64,000 bases of DNA. It comes from a virus. Shown here piece by piece: positions 15,833 through 24,603 of this stretch (position 1 is the first letter of the stretch; each line of letters begins with the position of its first letter). The notes below the pieces were generated by a model that saw nothing but the letters and a program-made list of their open reading frames with translations, had not been told where the DNA came from and ran no database searches. The DNA lies in the IMG/VR virus record IMGVR_UViG_3300021139_000002, positions 1-64,000 of that record. One strand, given 5' to 3'. A program made the position numbers and the translations under genes.

Positions 15833-16559
15833 CGAAGGTCTACGTCCTAATGACTTAGAAGAGTTTGTTAGTGATCTATTCACCGTAGATCAGTACCGTA
15901 GTAAGATGGGTGAAGACAAAGACATTGTTGTCTTAGGATTCCGTGTCAATGAAAAATATCCTGCAACTGATTTAATGGAATTTCTTGAAAGAGGATACAA
16001 CTACATTTTAGATGCTGACATGAGCACAGGTGAAGAAAATGATGGAAAGTACCAAGTGTTTGTTGAAATAGAAAGAACCAACAAATTACCAGGACAATTA
16101 AGAGATATTCTTCGAGGCATTGGACAACTTACAAATATTAAAGAATGGCGATTTAGATATCAAAAGCAACCTAGTAGTGTAGAGTTCAGTGAAGAAACCG
16201 TTATGGAACATATTCCATTAACACCTGTAGAATACGAATCAAAAATTTTAGAAATAAAAAATATCGATGTTAAGGAATTCTTTGACCAAGGTAGTATGGA
16301 TGTAGAACTCGACGAAGATAATAATTTAACATTTAGAAAACCATACTCCGGAGATGTTACTGCAAAATTTATTGCCATCGGTGATTATGAAGATGTTAAA
16401 CATACGGTTGCTGGTGGAATTAGTCTAGACGAAAGCAGCCAAAGCCAAGTGTTATTTTTAAACAAATACATTGGCAACTACGATATCAATAAGATAGGAA
16501 ATAAGTTTTTAATTAGAAACGGCAGTAAAGCAGTAGTAATTGAAAAAGGTAGGTGGTAA
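15798..16559 (+). CDS. Conserved T4-like phage protein
   Basis: 253 residues from the ATG at 15798 (AGGAG ten bases upstream), overlapping the previous gene by 35 bases. It has LRPNDLEEFVSDLFTVDQYRSKMGEDKDIVVL near the start, and its second half (from about residue 150) is beta-rich. It is a partner of the preceding conserved gene, as in other T4-like phages I recall. Function unknown. Confidence 0.65.
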   Translation: MQKQKQHHQALNEGLRPNDLEEFVSDLFTVDQYRSKMGEDKDIVVLGFRVNEKYPATDLMEFLERGYNYILDADMSTGEENDGKYQVFVEIERTNKLPGQLRDILRGIGQLTNIKEWRFRYQKQPSSVEFSEETVMEHIPLTPVEYESKILEIKNIDVKEFFDQGSMDVELDEDNNLTFRKPYSGDVTAKFIAIGDYEDVKHTVAGGISLDESSQSQVLFLNKYIGNYDINKIGNKFLIRNGSKAVVIEKGRW

Positions 16560-17045
16560 ATGTGGCAGATAAATTGGATACTTAGTTTAGTATCTGAAGC
16601 AGTTTGGACTTCTCTTTTAATTGGAAGCCTAATAGCCCTTGCAGGAACTTATGTATTAAAGTTCATTAAACCTTTTGCAATCTACGGAAGCATTATTCGT
16701 CCGGTTGCTATAATCATTGCCTTCTTTGCAGTTTATTGGCAAGGAGGCTTTGATAACGAAAAGAAGTGGCAGGCCAAAGTTAAAGAAATGGAAAGCAAGG
16801 TTGCTGTAGCAGAAGCTGAAAGTAAAGATGCTAACACGGAACTTGTAAAAGTAAAAAAGAAAAAATCCAAAGTTAGAAAAGAGTACATTACAACGGTAAA
16901 AGAACGTATTGTGGAAAAAGAAAAACTAATCGATGCTGAATGCAAAATAGATCCAAGCGTTCCACAAATCTTAAATGATGCCGCTAGGAATATCGCTAAA
17001 AAGGGAACCGTAACAATAGGACCAATAGAAGAGGTGAAGAAATGA
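16560..17045 (+). CDS. Membrane protein with coiled-coil, candidate inner-membrane spanin
   Basis: 161 residues. Two hydrophobic segments (about 8-32 and 38-60) precede a long charged coiled coil (Lys/Glu-rich, KEMESKVAVAEAESKD and KVKKKKSKVRKEY). This fits an inner-membrane spanin, which reaches the outer-membrane lipoprotein and fuses the membranes at lysis; most i-spanins have one span. It lies directly before two lipoproteins and an endolysin. The role is inferred from layout. Confidence 0.6.
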   Translation: MWQINWILSLVSEAVWTSLLIGSLIALAGTYVLKFIKPFAIYGSIIRPVAIIIAFFAVYWQGGFDNEKKWQAKVKEMESKVAVAEAESKDANTELVKVKKKKSKVRKEYITTVKERIVEKEKLIDAECKIDPSVPQILNDAARNIAKKGTVTIGPIEEVKK

Positions 17046-17308
17046 GATACTTAGTCATTCCTTTATTGTTGCTATCTGCATGTTCCACTACCGTTCCTGT
17101 AACTATGAAGTTTCCAGAGGCACCTAGTGAATTGATGCAGGCATGCCCTGACTTAAAAACTTTAGATCCTAATACTACAAAATTAAGTGATATATTAGAA
17201 GTTGTTACAGACAACTACGGCCAATACTACGATTGTAAAGCAAACGTAGATGATTGGATAGAGTGGTATAACACTCAAAAGAAAATATTTGATAAGGTAA
17301 GTAAATGA
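17042..17308 (+). CDS. Small lipoprotein, candidate outer-membrane spanin
   Basis: 88 residues. The N-terminal signal ends in a lipobox LLLSAC (Cys15), then STTVPVTMKFPEAPSELMQACPDL. Lipidated secreted products of this length next to a coiled-coil membrane protein are typical of o-spanins. It overlaps the upstream gene by ATGA and the downstream lipoprotein by four bases. Confidence 0.65.
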   Translation: MRYLVIPLLLLSACSTTVPVTMKFPEAPSELMQACPDLKTLDPNTTKLSDILEVVTDNYGQYYDCKANVDDWIEWYNTQKKIFDKVSK

Positions 17309-17712
17309 AAAAACTACTATTAGCAGGTTTAACAACTATGACCTTATCAGGGTGTGCATTTGTTGATGCATACTTAATGACCAACTTTGATCCTAACGAA
17401 TATCAAATAATCACCGGTGTTCGCTTGCAAGCACAGCAGGCAAAAGCACAATGCGATGATGCCGCTGTAAGCAAAACTAATTCTGTTAAGATCGAATCAG
17501 ATACACAATTGTTTGTGCTGTATAGCGAGCACATTCCTCGCAACAAGGACCTAATAGAGGCCAGCAAAAATTTACACGATATTGCCAAAGGGTTAAGCGA
17601 CCAATACGGCAAAGGTGATAAAGTAAGTCCTGCATTTTGTAAGATTAAGTTTCAAAGTATAGAAACATCTGCAGATAGGATCCAGGACGTTGTTGCAAGG
17701 AGACCTAGATGA
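17305..17712 (+). CDS. Lipoprotein in lysis region
   Basis: 135 residues. A signal peptide ends with MTLSGC (Cys17 lipidation). The remainder is helical with three further Cys. It is a second lipoprotein, so which of the two is the spanin partner is open. No family recognised. ATGA overlap with the next gene. Confidence 0.65.
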   Translation: MKKLLLAGLTTMTLSGCAFVDAYLMTNFDPNEYQIITGVRLQAQQAKAQCDDAAVSKTNSVKIESDTQLFVLYSEHIPRNKDLIEASKNLHDIAKGLSDQYGKGDKVSPAFCKIKFQSIETSADRIQDVVARRPR

Positions 17713-17969
17713 GCGTAGAACAACACCAACAAGCACTAGAAGTTAGTTACAATGGATCACAAGATCCTAATGTACAACAGGCAGCGTCTACTGCCAACCA
17801 ATATACAGAAATGTTAAAAACAGGTCAAATAACTAAAGACGAGTATGTACAACTTATGGAAGACATCGTTAGAACAAATAACATCAATAAGAATGTAGAT
17901 AATCAACAAGTCTTAGAATATATGAATACTGCAATTAACGGATTAATAACATTGGCATCATTAGCATAA
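17709..17969 (+). CDS. Small hypothetical protein in lysis region
   Basis: 86 residues, helical, Gln/Asn-rich, with YTEMLKTGQITKDEYVQLMEDIVRTNNI and a mildly hydrophobic C-terminus (INGLITLASLA). No signal peptide. Conserved beside lysis genes is plausible but not shown. Nine bases before the endolysin. Confidence 0.55.
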   Translation: MSVEQHQQALEVSYNGSQDPNVQQAASTANQYTEMLKTGQITKDEYVQLMEDIVRTNNINKNVDNQQVLEYMNTAINGLITLASLA

Positions 17970-17978
17970 GGAATATAT

Positions 17979-18599
17979 ATGTCAGACTTTATTTTAACAC
18001 AGGATCAATTGGCCCAGATACTTCCGGGTAATCCTTACATTGAACACTGGTACCATGCACTATCAGAAGCACTACCAGATTACGATATTACATCACCGCA
18101 ACGTATTGCTTGTTTCTTAGCACAATGCGCTCACGAAAGTGGAGGGTTTACTGCTATCCAAGAAAACTTAAACTACAAAGCAGAAAGCCTATGCCGCGTA
18201 TGGCCTAGATATTTTAACGCAGGTAATGCCGACGACTACGCACATCAACCAGAAAAAATTGCCAACAGAGCATACGCAGGTCGTATGGGCAATGGTCCAG
18301 AAGAAAGCGGAGATGGTTGGAAATTTTGCGGGCGTGGATTAATTCAATTAACAGGTCGCCAAAACTACCAAGCGTTTGCAGATAGTTTGCAAATGAGCAT
18401 CGACGATGTTCCAGAATATCTAGCCACATTTGAGGGCGCTGTACAATCAGCATGTTTCTTCTGGGAAAGCAATAACCTAAATCAATGGGCTGACAAAAGC
18501 GACATGACAACACTAACTAAAAAAATTAACGGGGGAACATTAGGACTAGAAGATCGTATGAACCGTTATCAGCACGTATTATCAATATTAGGAGCATAA
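17979..18599 (+). CDS. Endolysin, glycoside hydrolase family 19
   Basis: 206 residues. CAHESGGF (50-57) holds the catalytic Glu53 of the GH19 lysozyme/chitinase fold. WKFCGRGLIQLTGRQNYQAF is the conserved K.rGrG.iQLTgr.nY segment, and ACFFW and TKKINGG follow. It cleaves the glycan strand of peptidoglycan at lysis. No signal peptide is seen, so a holin is needed for export. AAGGAA lies before the ATG. Confidence 0.92.
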   Translation: MSDFILTQDQLAQILPGNPYIEHWYHALSEALPDYDITSPQRIACFLAQCAHESGGFTAIQENLNYKAESLCRVWPRYFNAGNADDYAHQPEKIANRAYAGRMGNGPEESGDGWKFCGRGLIQLTGRQNYQAFADSLQMSIDDVPEYLATFEGAVQSACFFWESNNLNQWADKSDMTTLTKKINGGTLGLEDRMNRYQHVLSILGA

Positions 18600-18600
18600 A

Positions 18601-19185
18601 ATGGCATTACTAGATTCAATACTAGGGTTACTGAATAAACAACCAAAGGACGAAACTGCACCAAAACCACCAGTAGGTAGTCGAAGTGAGCGTGAAGCAA
18701 AAATCAAAGACAAGGCAGGACTTGTTATCAATATTTTTGCTCTACTACTAGCAGTTAACACATGGTATGGTGGTAAGTTAGGAAGTACCATCCTTAACAA
18801 TACCATCAAAGCCAACGACACTTATAGTTTTTATCAAGCAAAAGCAATTAAACAAAGTTTAGCCGAACAGAATTTGTACGAAGCAGAACATAACGGTGAT
18901 AAAGCTCGTGCTGAAGAAATGAAAGCTAAAATTGATCGTTACGAAAATGAACCCAAAGAAGGCAAGAAAGACTTGCTAACAAAAGCACAAGCATTAGAAG
19001 CAGAACGTGACGATGCTAAGTTACGAAGTCCTTGGATTGGATACGCTAACACCGCATACCAATTAGCAATTGTATTCTTATCAGCAAGTATTCTTGCTGT
19101 CAGTATGCCAATGTTCTGGGGTAGCTTTGTTGTTGCAGCCTTTGGTCTAAGTTTAAGCCTACAGGGCCTATTCCTATTTTTCTAA
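18601..19185 (+). CDS. DUF4337-like membrane protein
   Basis: 194 residues. A basic N-terminus leads to a hydrophobic span (about 40-58). Then come ANDTYSFYQAKAIKQSLAEQNLYEAE, a coiled coil, and a C-terminal pair of spans (about 145-193). DTYSFYQAKAIKQ is the mark of the DUF4337 family as I remember it. It lies one base after the endolysin, so a lysis role, even as a holin, cannot be excluded, but it may only be co-transcribed. Confidence 0.65.
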   Translation: MALLDSILGLLNKQPKDETAPKPPVGSRSEREAKIKDKAGLVINIFALLLAVNTWYGGKLGSTILNNTIKANDTYSFYQAKAIKQSLAEQNLYEAEHNGDKARAEEMKAKIDRYENEPKEGKKDLLTKAQALEAERDDAKLRSPWIGYANTAYQLAIVFLSASILAVSMPMFWGSFVVAAFGLSLSLQGLFLFF

Positions 19186-19215
19186 ATTATAACCCACTTT
19201 AATCTAGATTAAACT

Positions 19216-19255
19216 ACCGCTTAAATAATAGTACACTATTATGGGGCGGTTTTTT
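19216..19255 (+). promoter_or_regulatory. Hairpin with late-promoter core and T-run just before a start codon
   Basis: ACCGC (19216-19220) and ATAATAGT (19225-19232) pair with ACTATTAT (19235-19242) and GCGGT (19246-19250), followed by six T (19250-19255). TAAATA lies at 19222-19227 in the 5' half. The purine run GGGGCGG (the only possible Shine-Dalgarno for the ATG at 19257) is in the 3' half. It can be read as a terminator for the lysis operon or as an early-transcript translation block; both may apply. Confidence 0.6.
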
Positions 19256-19256
19256 A

Positions 19257-20039
19257 ATGGATCCACTAACACTCTTTGCGTTGGCGAATGGAGCTGTCTC
19301 TGCTGTCAAGGCTGGGTGTAAACTCTACAAGGATATCAAAGGCGCCGCTGGCGAAGTAAAAGAAGTCCTTAAAGACTTAGACGATCAATTTAAAAAACTA
19401 CATCCCGCCGATAAACCCGCTACCTTAGAACAAAGAAATGCCTATGTAGAAGAGCGCAATCGTGTTGTTGAGTTAAACAGAAAAGCCAATGCCGATGAAC
19501 ACACAGGTGTTTATACAGAAATTGGTAATCATCTTGGCGCATATTATGACAATATGTATAAGTGCATAGCAATCTTTGAAGAAGAAGAAAGACGTGCAAA
19601 TACTGAAGTGTATACCGGTGATGCTAGTCTAGGAAAACGTGCTCTACAGCGTGTACTAATGCGTAAGCAGTTAGAACAAATGAGCATAGAATTACGAGAG
19701 TTAATGGTTTATCAAAGCCCGCCCGAACTAGGTGCTTTGTATACAGAAGTCGAAGCAATGATGAAAGAAATGGGCAAACAACAAAAAGTACTTATTGCAC
19801 AGCAAATGGCACGAGAAAGAATGCTTAGTGCCAAACGTAGAAAACGTATTGATAAAGTTTGGGAAGAAGCAATATGGGGTATTTGTGTGATTTCATGCGC
19901 GGCAACATTCGGAGTATCTATGGCAATGGTTGTAGAAGATCGTATACAAAAATACCCACAATACGGTACTGAGTGGATTCCTAAAACTGAAAAACGCAGA
20001 CAGGAAGAATCTAAACCTCAGATTTATATAGGCAGATAA
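19257..20039 (+). CDS. Hypothetical protein with late membrane span
   Basis: 260 residues, mostly alpha-helical and charged. It starts DPLTLFALANGAVSAVKAGCKLYKDIKGA, has a long helical middle, one hydrophobic span near 207-225 (GICVISCAATFGVSMAMVV) and a short polar tail. No family recognised, but the layout is familiar from T4-like aquatic phages beside the holin-like gene. Preceded by a hairpin and late-promoter core. Confidence 0.6.
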   Translation: MDPLTLFALANGAVSAVKAGCKLYKDIKGAAGEVKEVLKDLDDQFKKLHPADKPATLEQRNAYVEERNRVVELNRKANADEHTGVYTEIGNHLGAYYDNMYKCIAIFEEEERRANTEVYTGDASLGKRALQRVLMRKQLEQMSIELRELMVYQSPPELGALYTEVEAMMKEMGKQQKVLIAQQMARERMLSAKRRKRIDKVWEEAIWGICVISCAATFGVSMAMVVEDRIQKYPQYGTEWIPKTEKRRQEESKPQIYIGR

Positions 20040-20045
20040 TAAATA
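20040..20045 (+). promoter_or_regulatory. Late-promoter-like TAAATA core
   Basis: GATAATAAATATATTA, 23 bases before the ATG at 20068. The Shine-Dalgarno AGGAG at 20057-20061 is not covered by an inverted repeat. Confidence 0.5.
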
Positions 20046-20067
20046 TATTAAACACTAGGAGCAACTA

Positions 20068-20694
20068 ATGGCAGACGAAGAAGTAAAGCTAAGTGCTAGC
20101 GAAAAGAAAAAAGAAGACTGGATGAACAGCAAATGGCGTCCTATGATGGGCTGGATGTATATGCTAGTCTGTACTATGGATTTTGTAGGATTCCCAGTTC
20201 TATGGAGTTTACTACAAGCATATGACCATGGACAAGTTACTAGTCAATGGCAACCATTAACATTACAAGGTGCTGGATTATTTCACATAGCAATGGGTGC
20301 TGTTATTGGTATTAGTGCATATGGTCGTACACAAGAAAAATTAGGTGGAGCAGCTGGCCCAACAATGAGCTTTCCACAAGGAGCAGGTACAACCTATGTA
20401 CCACCAGGACAAGGCAATGTCAATGTAAGCAACCAACCTGGTATGGGTGGCAGTTTTGGAGGATCATCAAATGGCGGATTCGGTTCATCATCAAGCGGGG
20501 CTTCAGCATTTGGCGCTCCGGCAGCAGGAGGCTTCGGTTCCTCATCCGGCGGTTTTGGTTCAACAACGTCAGCACCTGCCTCAAGTGGGTTTGGCGGAGG
20601 CGGCTTTGGAAGCGCACCTGCAACAACAGCGGCAGTTACAACAGGGTTCGGAGGCAAACCAGCACCAGCCCCAACAACATTTCCAGCAATTTAA
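20068..20694 (+). CDS. Putative holin (GTA-holin-like) with Gly/Phe-rich tail
   Basis: 208 residues. WRPMMGWMYMLVCTMDFVGFPVLW and LTLQGAGLFHIAMGAVIGISAYGRTQEKLGG resemble the three-span holin family known from gene-transfer agents (two clear spans, a third weaker). From about residue 125 to the end it is a low-complexity tail of GGFG/SGFG/SAFG repeats with Ser, Ala and Pro, similar to FG-repeat disordered proteins and unusual for a holin. Holins time lysis by opening the inner membrane. The assignment rests on the N-terminal half and its place near the endolysin. Confidence 0.6.
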   Translation: MADEEVKLSASEKKKEDWMNSKWRPMMGWMYMLVCTMDFVGFPVLWSLLQAYDHGQVTSQWQPLTLQGAGLFHIAMGAVIGISAYGRTQEKLGGAAGPTMSFPQGAGTTYVPPGQGNVNVSNQPGMGGSFGGSSNGGFGSSSSGASAFGAPAAGGFGSSSGGFGSTTSAPASSGFGGGGFGSAPATTAAVTTGFGGKPAPAPTTFPAI

Positions 20695-20705
20695 AGGATA
20701 ACAAA

Positions 20706-20912
20706 ATGAAAAAATTATTAGTCGCATTATTAGCAACTGCATTTGTCGGAGTAGCATTTGCCGAAGCAGAAGTAAAAGAAGTCTGTCATGACAAAGTAGA
20801 TAAAGCCGGTAAACCATTAATGGATAAAAAGACCGGACAACCTGCACAAGAATGCAAGAAAATCAAAGTACATAAAAAGTTAGAAGGTGAAGCAGTACCA
20901 ACAAAGAAATAA
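20706..20912 (+). CDS. Small secreted protein
   Basis: 68 residues with a classic signal peptide (MKKLLVALLATAFVGVAFA) and cleavage expected after A-F-A. The mature part is Lys/Glu-rich with two cysteines (VKEVCHDK and AQECKKIK), possibly a disulfide-bonded periplasmic peptide. Function unknown. AAAGGATAA lies before the ATG. Confidence 0.6.
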   Translation: MKKLLVALLATAFVGVAFAEAEVKEVCHDKVDKAGKPLMDKKTGQPAQECKKIKVHKKLEGEAVPTKK

Positions 20913-20919
20913 TTAGTAC

Positions 20920-20961
20920 TTGACACAAACCAAAAGGTATAGTATAATTTACTATACCTTT
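20920..20961 (+). promoter_or_regulatory. Sigma-70 promoter overlapped by a perfect inverted repeat
   Basis: TTGACA (20920-20925), 17-bp spacer, TATAAT (20943-20948). A perfect 12-bp repeat, AAAGGTATAGTA (20933-20944) with TACTATACCTTT (20950-20961), covers the -10 element and is followed by T residues. It could be an operator for a repressor or the terminator of the upstream gene that doubles as promoter for dnaJ. Confidence 0.75.
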
Positions 20962-20969
20962 TTCTAATT

Positions 20970-21800
20970 ATGGATCATTACTCTACATTAGGCGTTAATA
21001 AAGACGCTAGCCAAGACGAAATCAAAAAAGCATATCGTAGTCTTGCGAGTAAACACCATCCAGATAAAGGTGGGGATACTGCTAAATTTCAAGAAATCCA
21101 AACTGCGTATGCCACACTAAGCGATCCGGAAAAACGAGCAGAATACGATAATCCTGCTCCTCAATTCCAAGGTGGTCATTTTGGTGGTGGTATGCCTCCG
21201 GGTTTTGAAGATATCTTTGGACAGATGTTTGGCGGACATCCGTTCGGAGGCGCATTTAGTCAAAGACATCGACAACCACAACGTAACAGAACACTAAACA
21301 TCCAAACTAGCATTACATTAGAAGAAGCATTTCACGGTAAAGACTTGATTGCTAATCTAACACTACCAAGCGGGCGTGATCAAATGCTAGAGATAAAAAT
21401 TCCCGCAGGTGTACAAGATGGTACCGTATTGCGATTGGCGGGTATGGGCGATGATAGCATACCCGGAGTACCAAAGGGCGACATACATTTAACCATCAAT
21501 GTTACATCACACAATATTTTTCAACGCCAGGGCGACGACTTAGTTAGTAGTCTCAATATCAATTGTATAGATGCCATTATAGGTAAGACCGTAAACGTTA
21601 ATACAATCGACGGTAAAACTCTTGAGCTTACAATTAAGCCCGGTACACAGCACGGACAAATTTTAGCAGCCGCAGGTTATGGTATGCCTAAAATGTCAGA
21701 TAACCGATTTAAAGGTCGTATGTTGATACAAATACAAATTGTTATACCAACTGATCTAACAGAGGCACAAAAACAAATCCTTAAGGAACATTTCCAGTAA
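20970..21800 (+). CDS. dnaJ: DnaJ/CbpA-type co-chaperone
   Basis: 276 residues: J domain (1-65) with HHPDK at the DnaK-stimulating loop, a Gly/Phe-rich linker (70-110), then two beta-sandwich C-terminal domains. It lacks the zinc-finger repeats, so it is of the CbpA/type II kind. It would recruit host DnaK to phage proteins. No DnaK or GrpE gene is seen in the window. It leads an operon-like run with deformylase and ClpA. Confidence 0.92.
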   Translation: MDHYSTLGVNKDASQDEIKKAYRSLASKHHPDKGGDTAKFQEIQTAYATLSDPEKRAEYDNPAPQFQGGHFGGGMPPGFEDIFGQMFGGHPFGGAFSQRHRQPQRNRTLNIQTSITLEEAFHGKDLIANLTLPSGRDQMLEIKIPAGVQDGTVLRLAGMGDDSIPGVPKGDIHLTINVTSHNIFQRQGDDLVSSLNINCIDAIIGKTVNVNTIDGKTLELTIKPGTQHGQILAAAGYGMPKMSDNRFKGRMLIQIQIVIPTDLTEAQKQILKEHFQ

Positions 21801-21808
21801 ATATTATT

Positions 21809-22336
21809 ATGCTAGATATAATTAAATTTCCCAATGAAGTATTACGACAAAAAGTCGAAGAGTTCGATTTTGAAAACTGCATCCTTGATCCAGAAAAACT
21901 AGAAGCAGAATTAATCGAAACTATGTTTGCACACGACGGCATCGGTCTTGCCGCAACACAAGTAGGAATAACGGTGCGTGTGTTTGTTATGGGTCATAAA
22001 GATAACCCAGAATCAGCACAAGCATTTTTTAATCCTATTGTGGTTAAGTGGACCGACGAAGTAGAAGATCTGGAGGAAGGATGTTTGAGTTTTCCAGGGA
22101 TGTATGCTAACATTAAACGTCCTAAGAAAATATTAGCCCGTTGGCAAAACTCAAAAGGAGAATGGCAAGAATCAGAATTTGATGGATACAACTGCAAGTG
22201 TTTTTTACATGAGTTAGATCATTTAGAAGGCATCGTATTTCAAGATCGGGTCAGTCCCTTAAAATGGGCAATGGCTGTTAAAAAGTCTAAACCCAAAAAA
22301 GTTAAAGTTATAAAAGTAAAAAGGAAATTCAAGTAA
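21809..22336 (+). CDS. def: Peptide deformylase
   Basis: 175 residues. All three motifs are present: GIGLAATQVG, EGCLSFPG (metal Cys) and HELDHLEG (metal His pair and catalytic Glu). It removes the N-formyl group from new proteins. Phage deformylases usually lack the C-terminal helix; this one ends instead with a Lys-rich stretch (KKSKPKKVKVIKVKRK). It shares one base with clpA. Confidence 0.95.
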   Translation: MLDIIKFPNEVLRQKVEEFDFENCILDPEKLEAELIETMFAHDGIGLAATQVGITVRVFVMGHKDNPESAQAFFNPIVVKWTDEVEDLEEGCLSFPGMYANIKRPKKILARWQNSKGEWQESEFDGYNCKCFLHELDHLEGIVFQDRVSPLKWAMAVKKSKPKKVKVIKVKRKFK

Positions 22337-24603
22337 TGTTGGAACCAGATAAAGATTTAGAAAAAATCTTTGAACATGCTGTTCAAGTAGCGTCAATTAA
22401 TAAACACGAGTATGTTACTTTGGAGCATTTCTTACTCAGTATGCTGAGTAACGATTCTTTCGTTAAACTATTAGAAGCGTTCGGTACAGACATAAAACCT
22501 TTTAAAGAAGATATCGAAAATTTCATTGCCAATGAATTGAAAGATATTGTTAACGATTCTGCCAACAAACCTAAAAAGACCGCAAGCGTTGATCGCATGT
22601 TGAACCGTGCCTTTACACAGGTATTGTTCAGTGGTCGTCAAATTATCGAGCCCGTAGATTGTTTTATCAGTATCTTCGGTGAAAGAAAAAGCCATGCTAG
22701 TTTCTTTATTAAAAAAGCAAAGATTGACAAAGATAGTTTTGTTAACTTTGTTAAGAAAGAAATTATTAAAGATGAAGAAACAGAAGAAACTACGATCAAT
22801 CCTCAAATTGAGAGAATGATCTTACAATTCTGTACAAACCTTAGTGCTCGTGCTAAAAGCAAAAAGATCGATCCAGTTATTGGCCGTGAAAAAGAGATTG
22901 AAGAAATTCAACTTGTACTTGCACGCCGAACAAAATCTAATGCGATTCTTATCGGTGATCCGGGTGTAGGTAAGACTGCTATTGCAGAAGGTCTTGCACG
23001 TAACATCTTTGAAGACAAGGTTCCTAAATTTATTAAAGAACATACGGTCTATAGTTTAGATATTAGTGCATTGCTAGCTGGTTCTAAATACCGTGGAGAC
23101 TTTGAAGAAAGGCTTAAAGCTGTACTAGCCGGACTTGAGAAAAAAGGCAAGTGTATCCTGTTCATCGACGAAGCACATATGATGAATGGTGCAGGTGCTG
23201 TAAGTGGCGGTAGCAATGATATGGCCAATATGCTTAAGGCTGCATTGTCAAAAGGTACTATTAAAGTCATTGCATCAACTACTTGGGAAGAATATCGTAA
23301 ACACTTTGAAAAGGATCGCGCCCTAATGCGTCGATTCCAACGTGTTGTTATTGATGAGCCTTCAGAAGCAACTGCTATTAAGATTATCAAAGGTCTCAAG
23401 AAGTATTACGAAAAACATCACGGTGTTAAAATCACTAACCAAGCAGTTATTGATAGTGTTAAGTATTCTGTCAAATATCTTAGCGATAAGAAATTGCCAG
23501 ACAAGGCCATTGACTTAATCGATTGTGCCTGTGCCCGATTCAAGGTACGTGACGAAGAGGGTGGCATTGTTGACCATGAAGAAATCTTGTTTGAAATTGC
23601 TAAGATGGCCAATATTCCAATTGAGACAATCAATAGCAAAGAAACAAGCAACCTTCCTAATCTTGAAAAGAATATGAAGGCCAAAGTCTACGGACAGGAA
23701 AAAGCAATCGAAAGTCTGTTAGACAAAGTGTTTATTGCACAAGCAGGTTTGAAGTCGCCTACTAAGCCAATCGGTAGTTTCTTATTTGTTGGTCCTACAG
23801 GTGTTGGTAAGACTGAAGCCGCTAAACAACTTGCCAGTAACCTAGGCATTAAGTTGATCCGCTTTGATATGAGTGAATATCAAGAAGCTCATAGTGTTGC
23901 TAAGTTTATCGGTAGCCCTCCCGGTTATGTTGGTTACGAAGATAACGCTGGTCAATTGATTACTAGCCTACAAGAAAACCCAAATTGTGTTCTATTGTTG
24001 GACGAAGTTGAAAAAGCTCACCCTAGTGTTCTAACTATTATGCTTCAATTGATGGATAACGGATTTGTTACAGGTTCAAATGGTAAGAAAGCTGATGCTC
24101 GCAATGCAATCGTTATTATGACATCAAACTTAGGTGCCGCTGATGCTGAGAAAAATAGTGTAGGCTTTGGCAACTTAGAACGTGACGGTGATCCTAAAGA
24201 TGCTGTCAACAAGTTCTTTGCTCCTGAGTTCCGTAACCGATTAGATGGTATGATTCGATTCGGCAAGTTAGACAACGATACAATGATCAAGATTGTTAAG
24301 AAGTTTATCGACGAACTTAATGCTCTTGTTAAGGATAAAAACGTTCATGTTAAACCTAATGCAGATGCTGTAGAGTATTTGATTAAGAAAGGGTTTGACA
24401 GCAAGATGGGCGCTCGTCCGTTGCAACGTACTATCGACGATATGATCAAACGTCCCCTAAGTAAGGAAATCTTATTTGGAAAACTTACAAACGGTGGTGT
24501 TGTTGAAATTACGGTTGAAGACAATGCATTGAAACTTAATGTCATTGACATTTTGCCAGTAGAAAAGGCAAAAGATGCAGTACAAGAAGCAGATAACACA
24601 TAA
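22336..24603 (+). CDS. clpA: ATP-dependent Clp protease ATP-binding subunit ClpA
   Basis: 755 residues, nearly the length of E. coli ClpA (758). An N-domain (1-145) is followed by two AAA+ domains, with Walker A GDPGVGKT and Walker B ILFIDEAH in the first and GPTGVGKTE and [11 protein letters not shown] in the second. The sequence [10 protein letters not shown] before APEFRNRLD stands where ClpA carries the IGL loop that docks on ClpP; VGF fits the hydrophobic-Gly-hydrophobic rule. With ClpP at 1573-2193 it could form a phage ClpAP protease. Its 3' end overlaps the next gene by 29 bases. Confidence 0.93.
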   Translation: MLEPDKDLEKIFEHAVQVASINKHEYVTLEHFLLSMLSNDSFVKLLEAFGTDIKPFKEDIENFIANELKDIVNDSANKPKKTASVDRMLNRAFTQVLFSGRQIIEPVDCFISIFGERKSHASFFIKKAKIDKDSFVNFVKKEIIKDEETEETTINPQIERMILQFCTNLSARAKSKKIDPVIGREKEIEEIQLVLARRTKSNAILIGDPGVGKTAIAEGLARNIFEDKVPKFIKEHTVYSLDISALLAGSKYRGDFEERLKAVLAGLEKKGKCILFIDEAHMMNGAGAVSGGSNDMANMLKAALSKGTIKVIASTTWEEYRKHFEKDRALMRRFQRVVIDEPSEATAIKIIKGLKKYYEKHHGVKITNQAVIDSVKYSVKYLSDKKLPDKAIDLIDCACARFKVRDEEGGIVDHEEILFEIAKMANIPIETINSKETSNLPNLEKNMKAKVYGQEKAIESLLDKVFIAQAGLKSPTKPIGSFLFVGPTGVGKTEAAKQLASNLGIKLIRFDMSEYQEAHSVAKFIGSPPGYVGYEDNAGQLITSLQENPNCVLLLDEVEKAHPSVLTIMLQLMDNGFVTGSNGKKADARNAIVIMTSNLGAADAEKNSVGFGNLERDGDPKDAVNKFFAPEFRNRLDGMIRFGKLDNDTMIKIVKKFIDELNALVKDKNVHVKPNADAVEYLIKKGFDSKMGARPLQRTIDDMIKRPLSKEILFGKLTNGGVVEITVEDNALKLNVIDILPVEKAKDAVQEADNT

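Noticed and set aside
20394-20657. Pro-rich open frame on the minus strand opposite the holin
   Set aside because: It is the mirror of the Gly/Phe repeats, with no ribosome site or family match.
22471-23043. Minus-strand frames opposite clpA
   Set aside because: clpA is certain; these are composition shadows.
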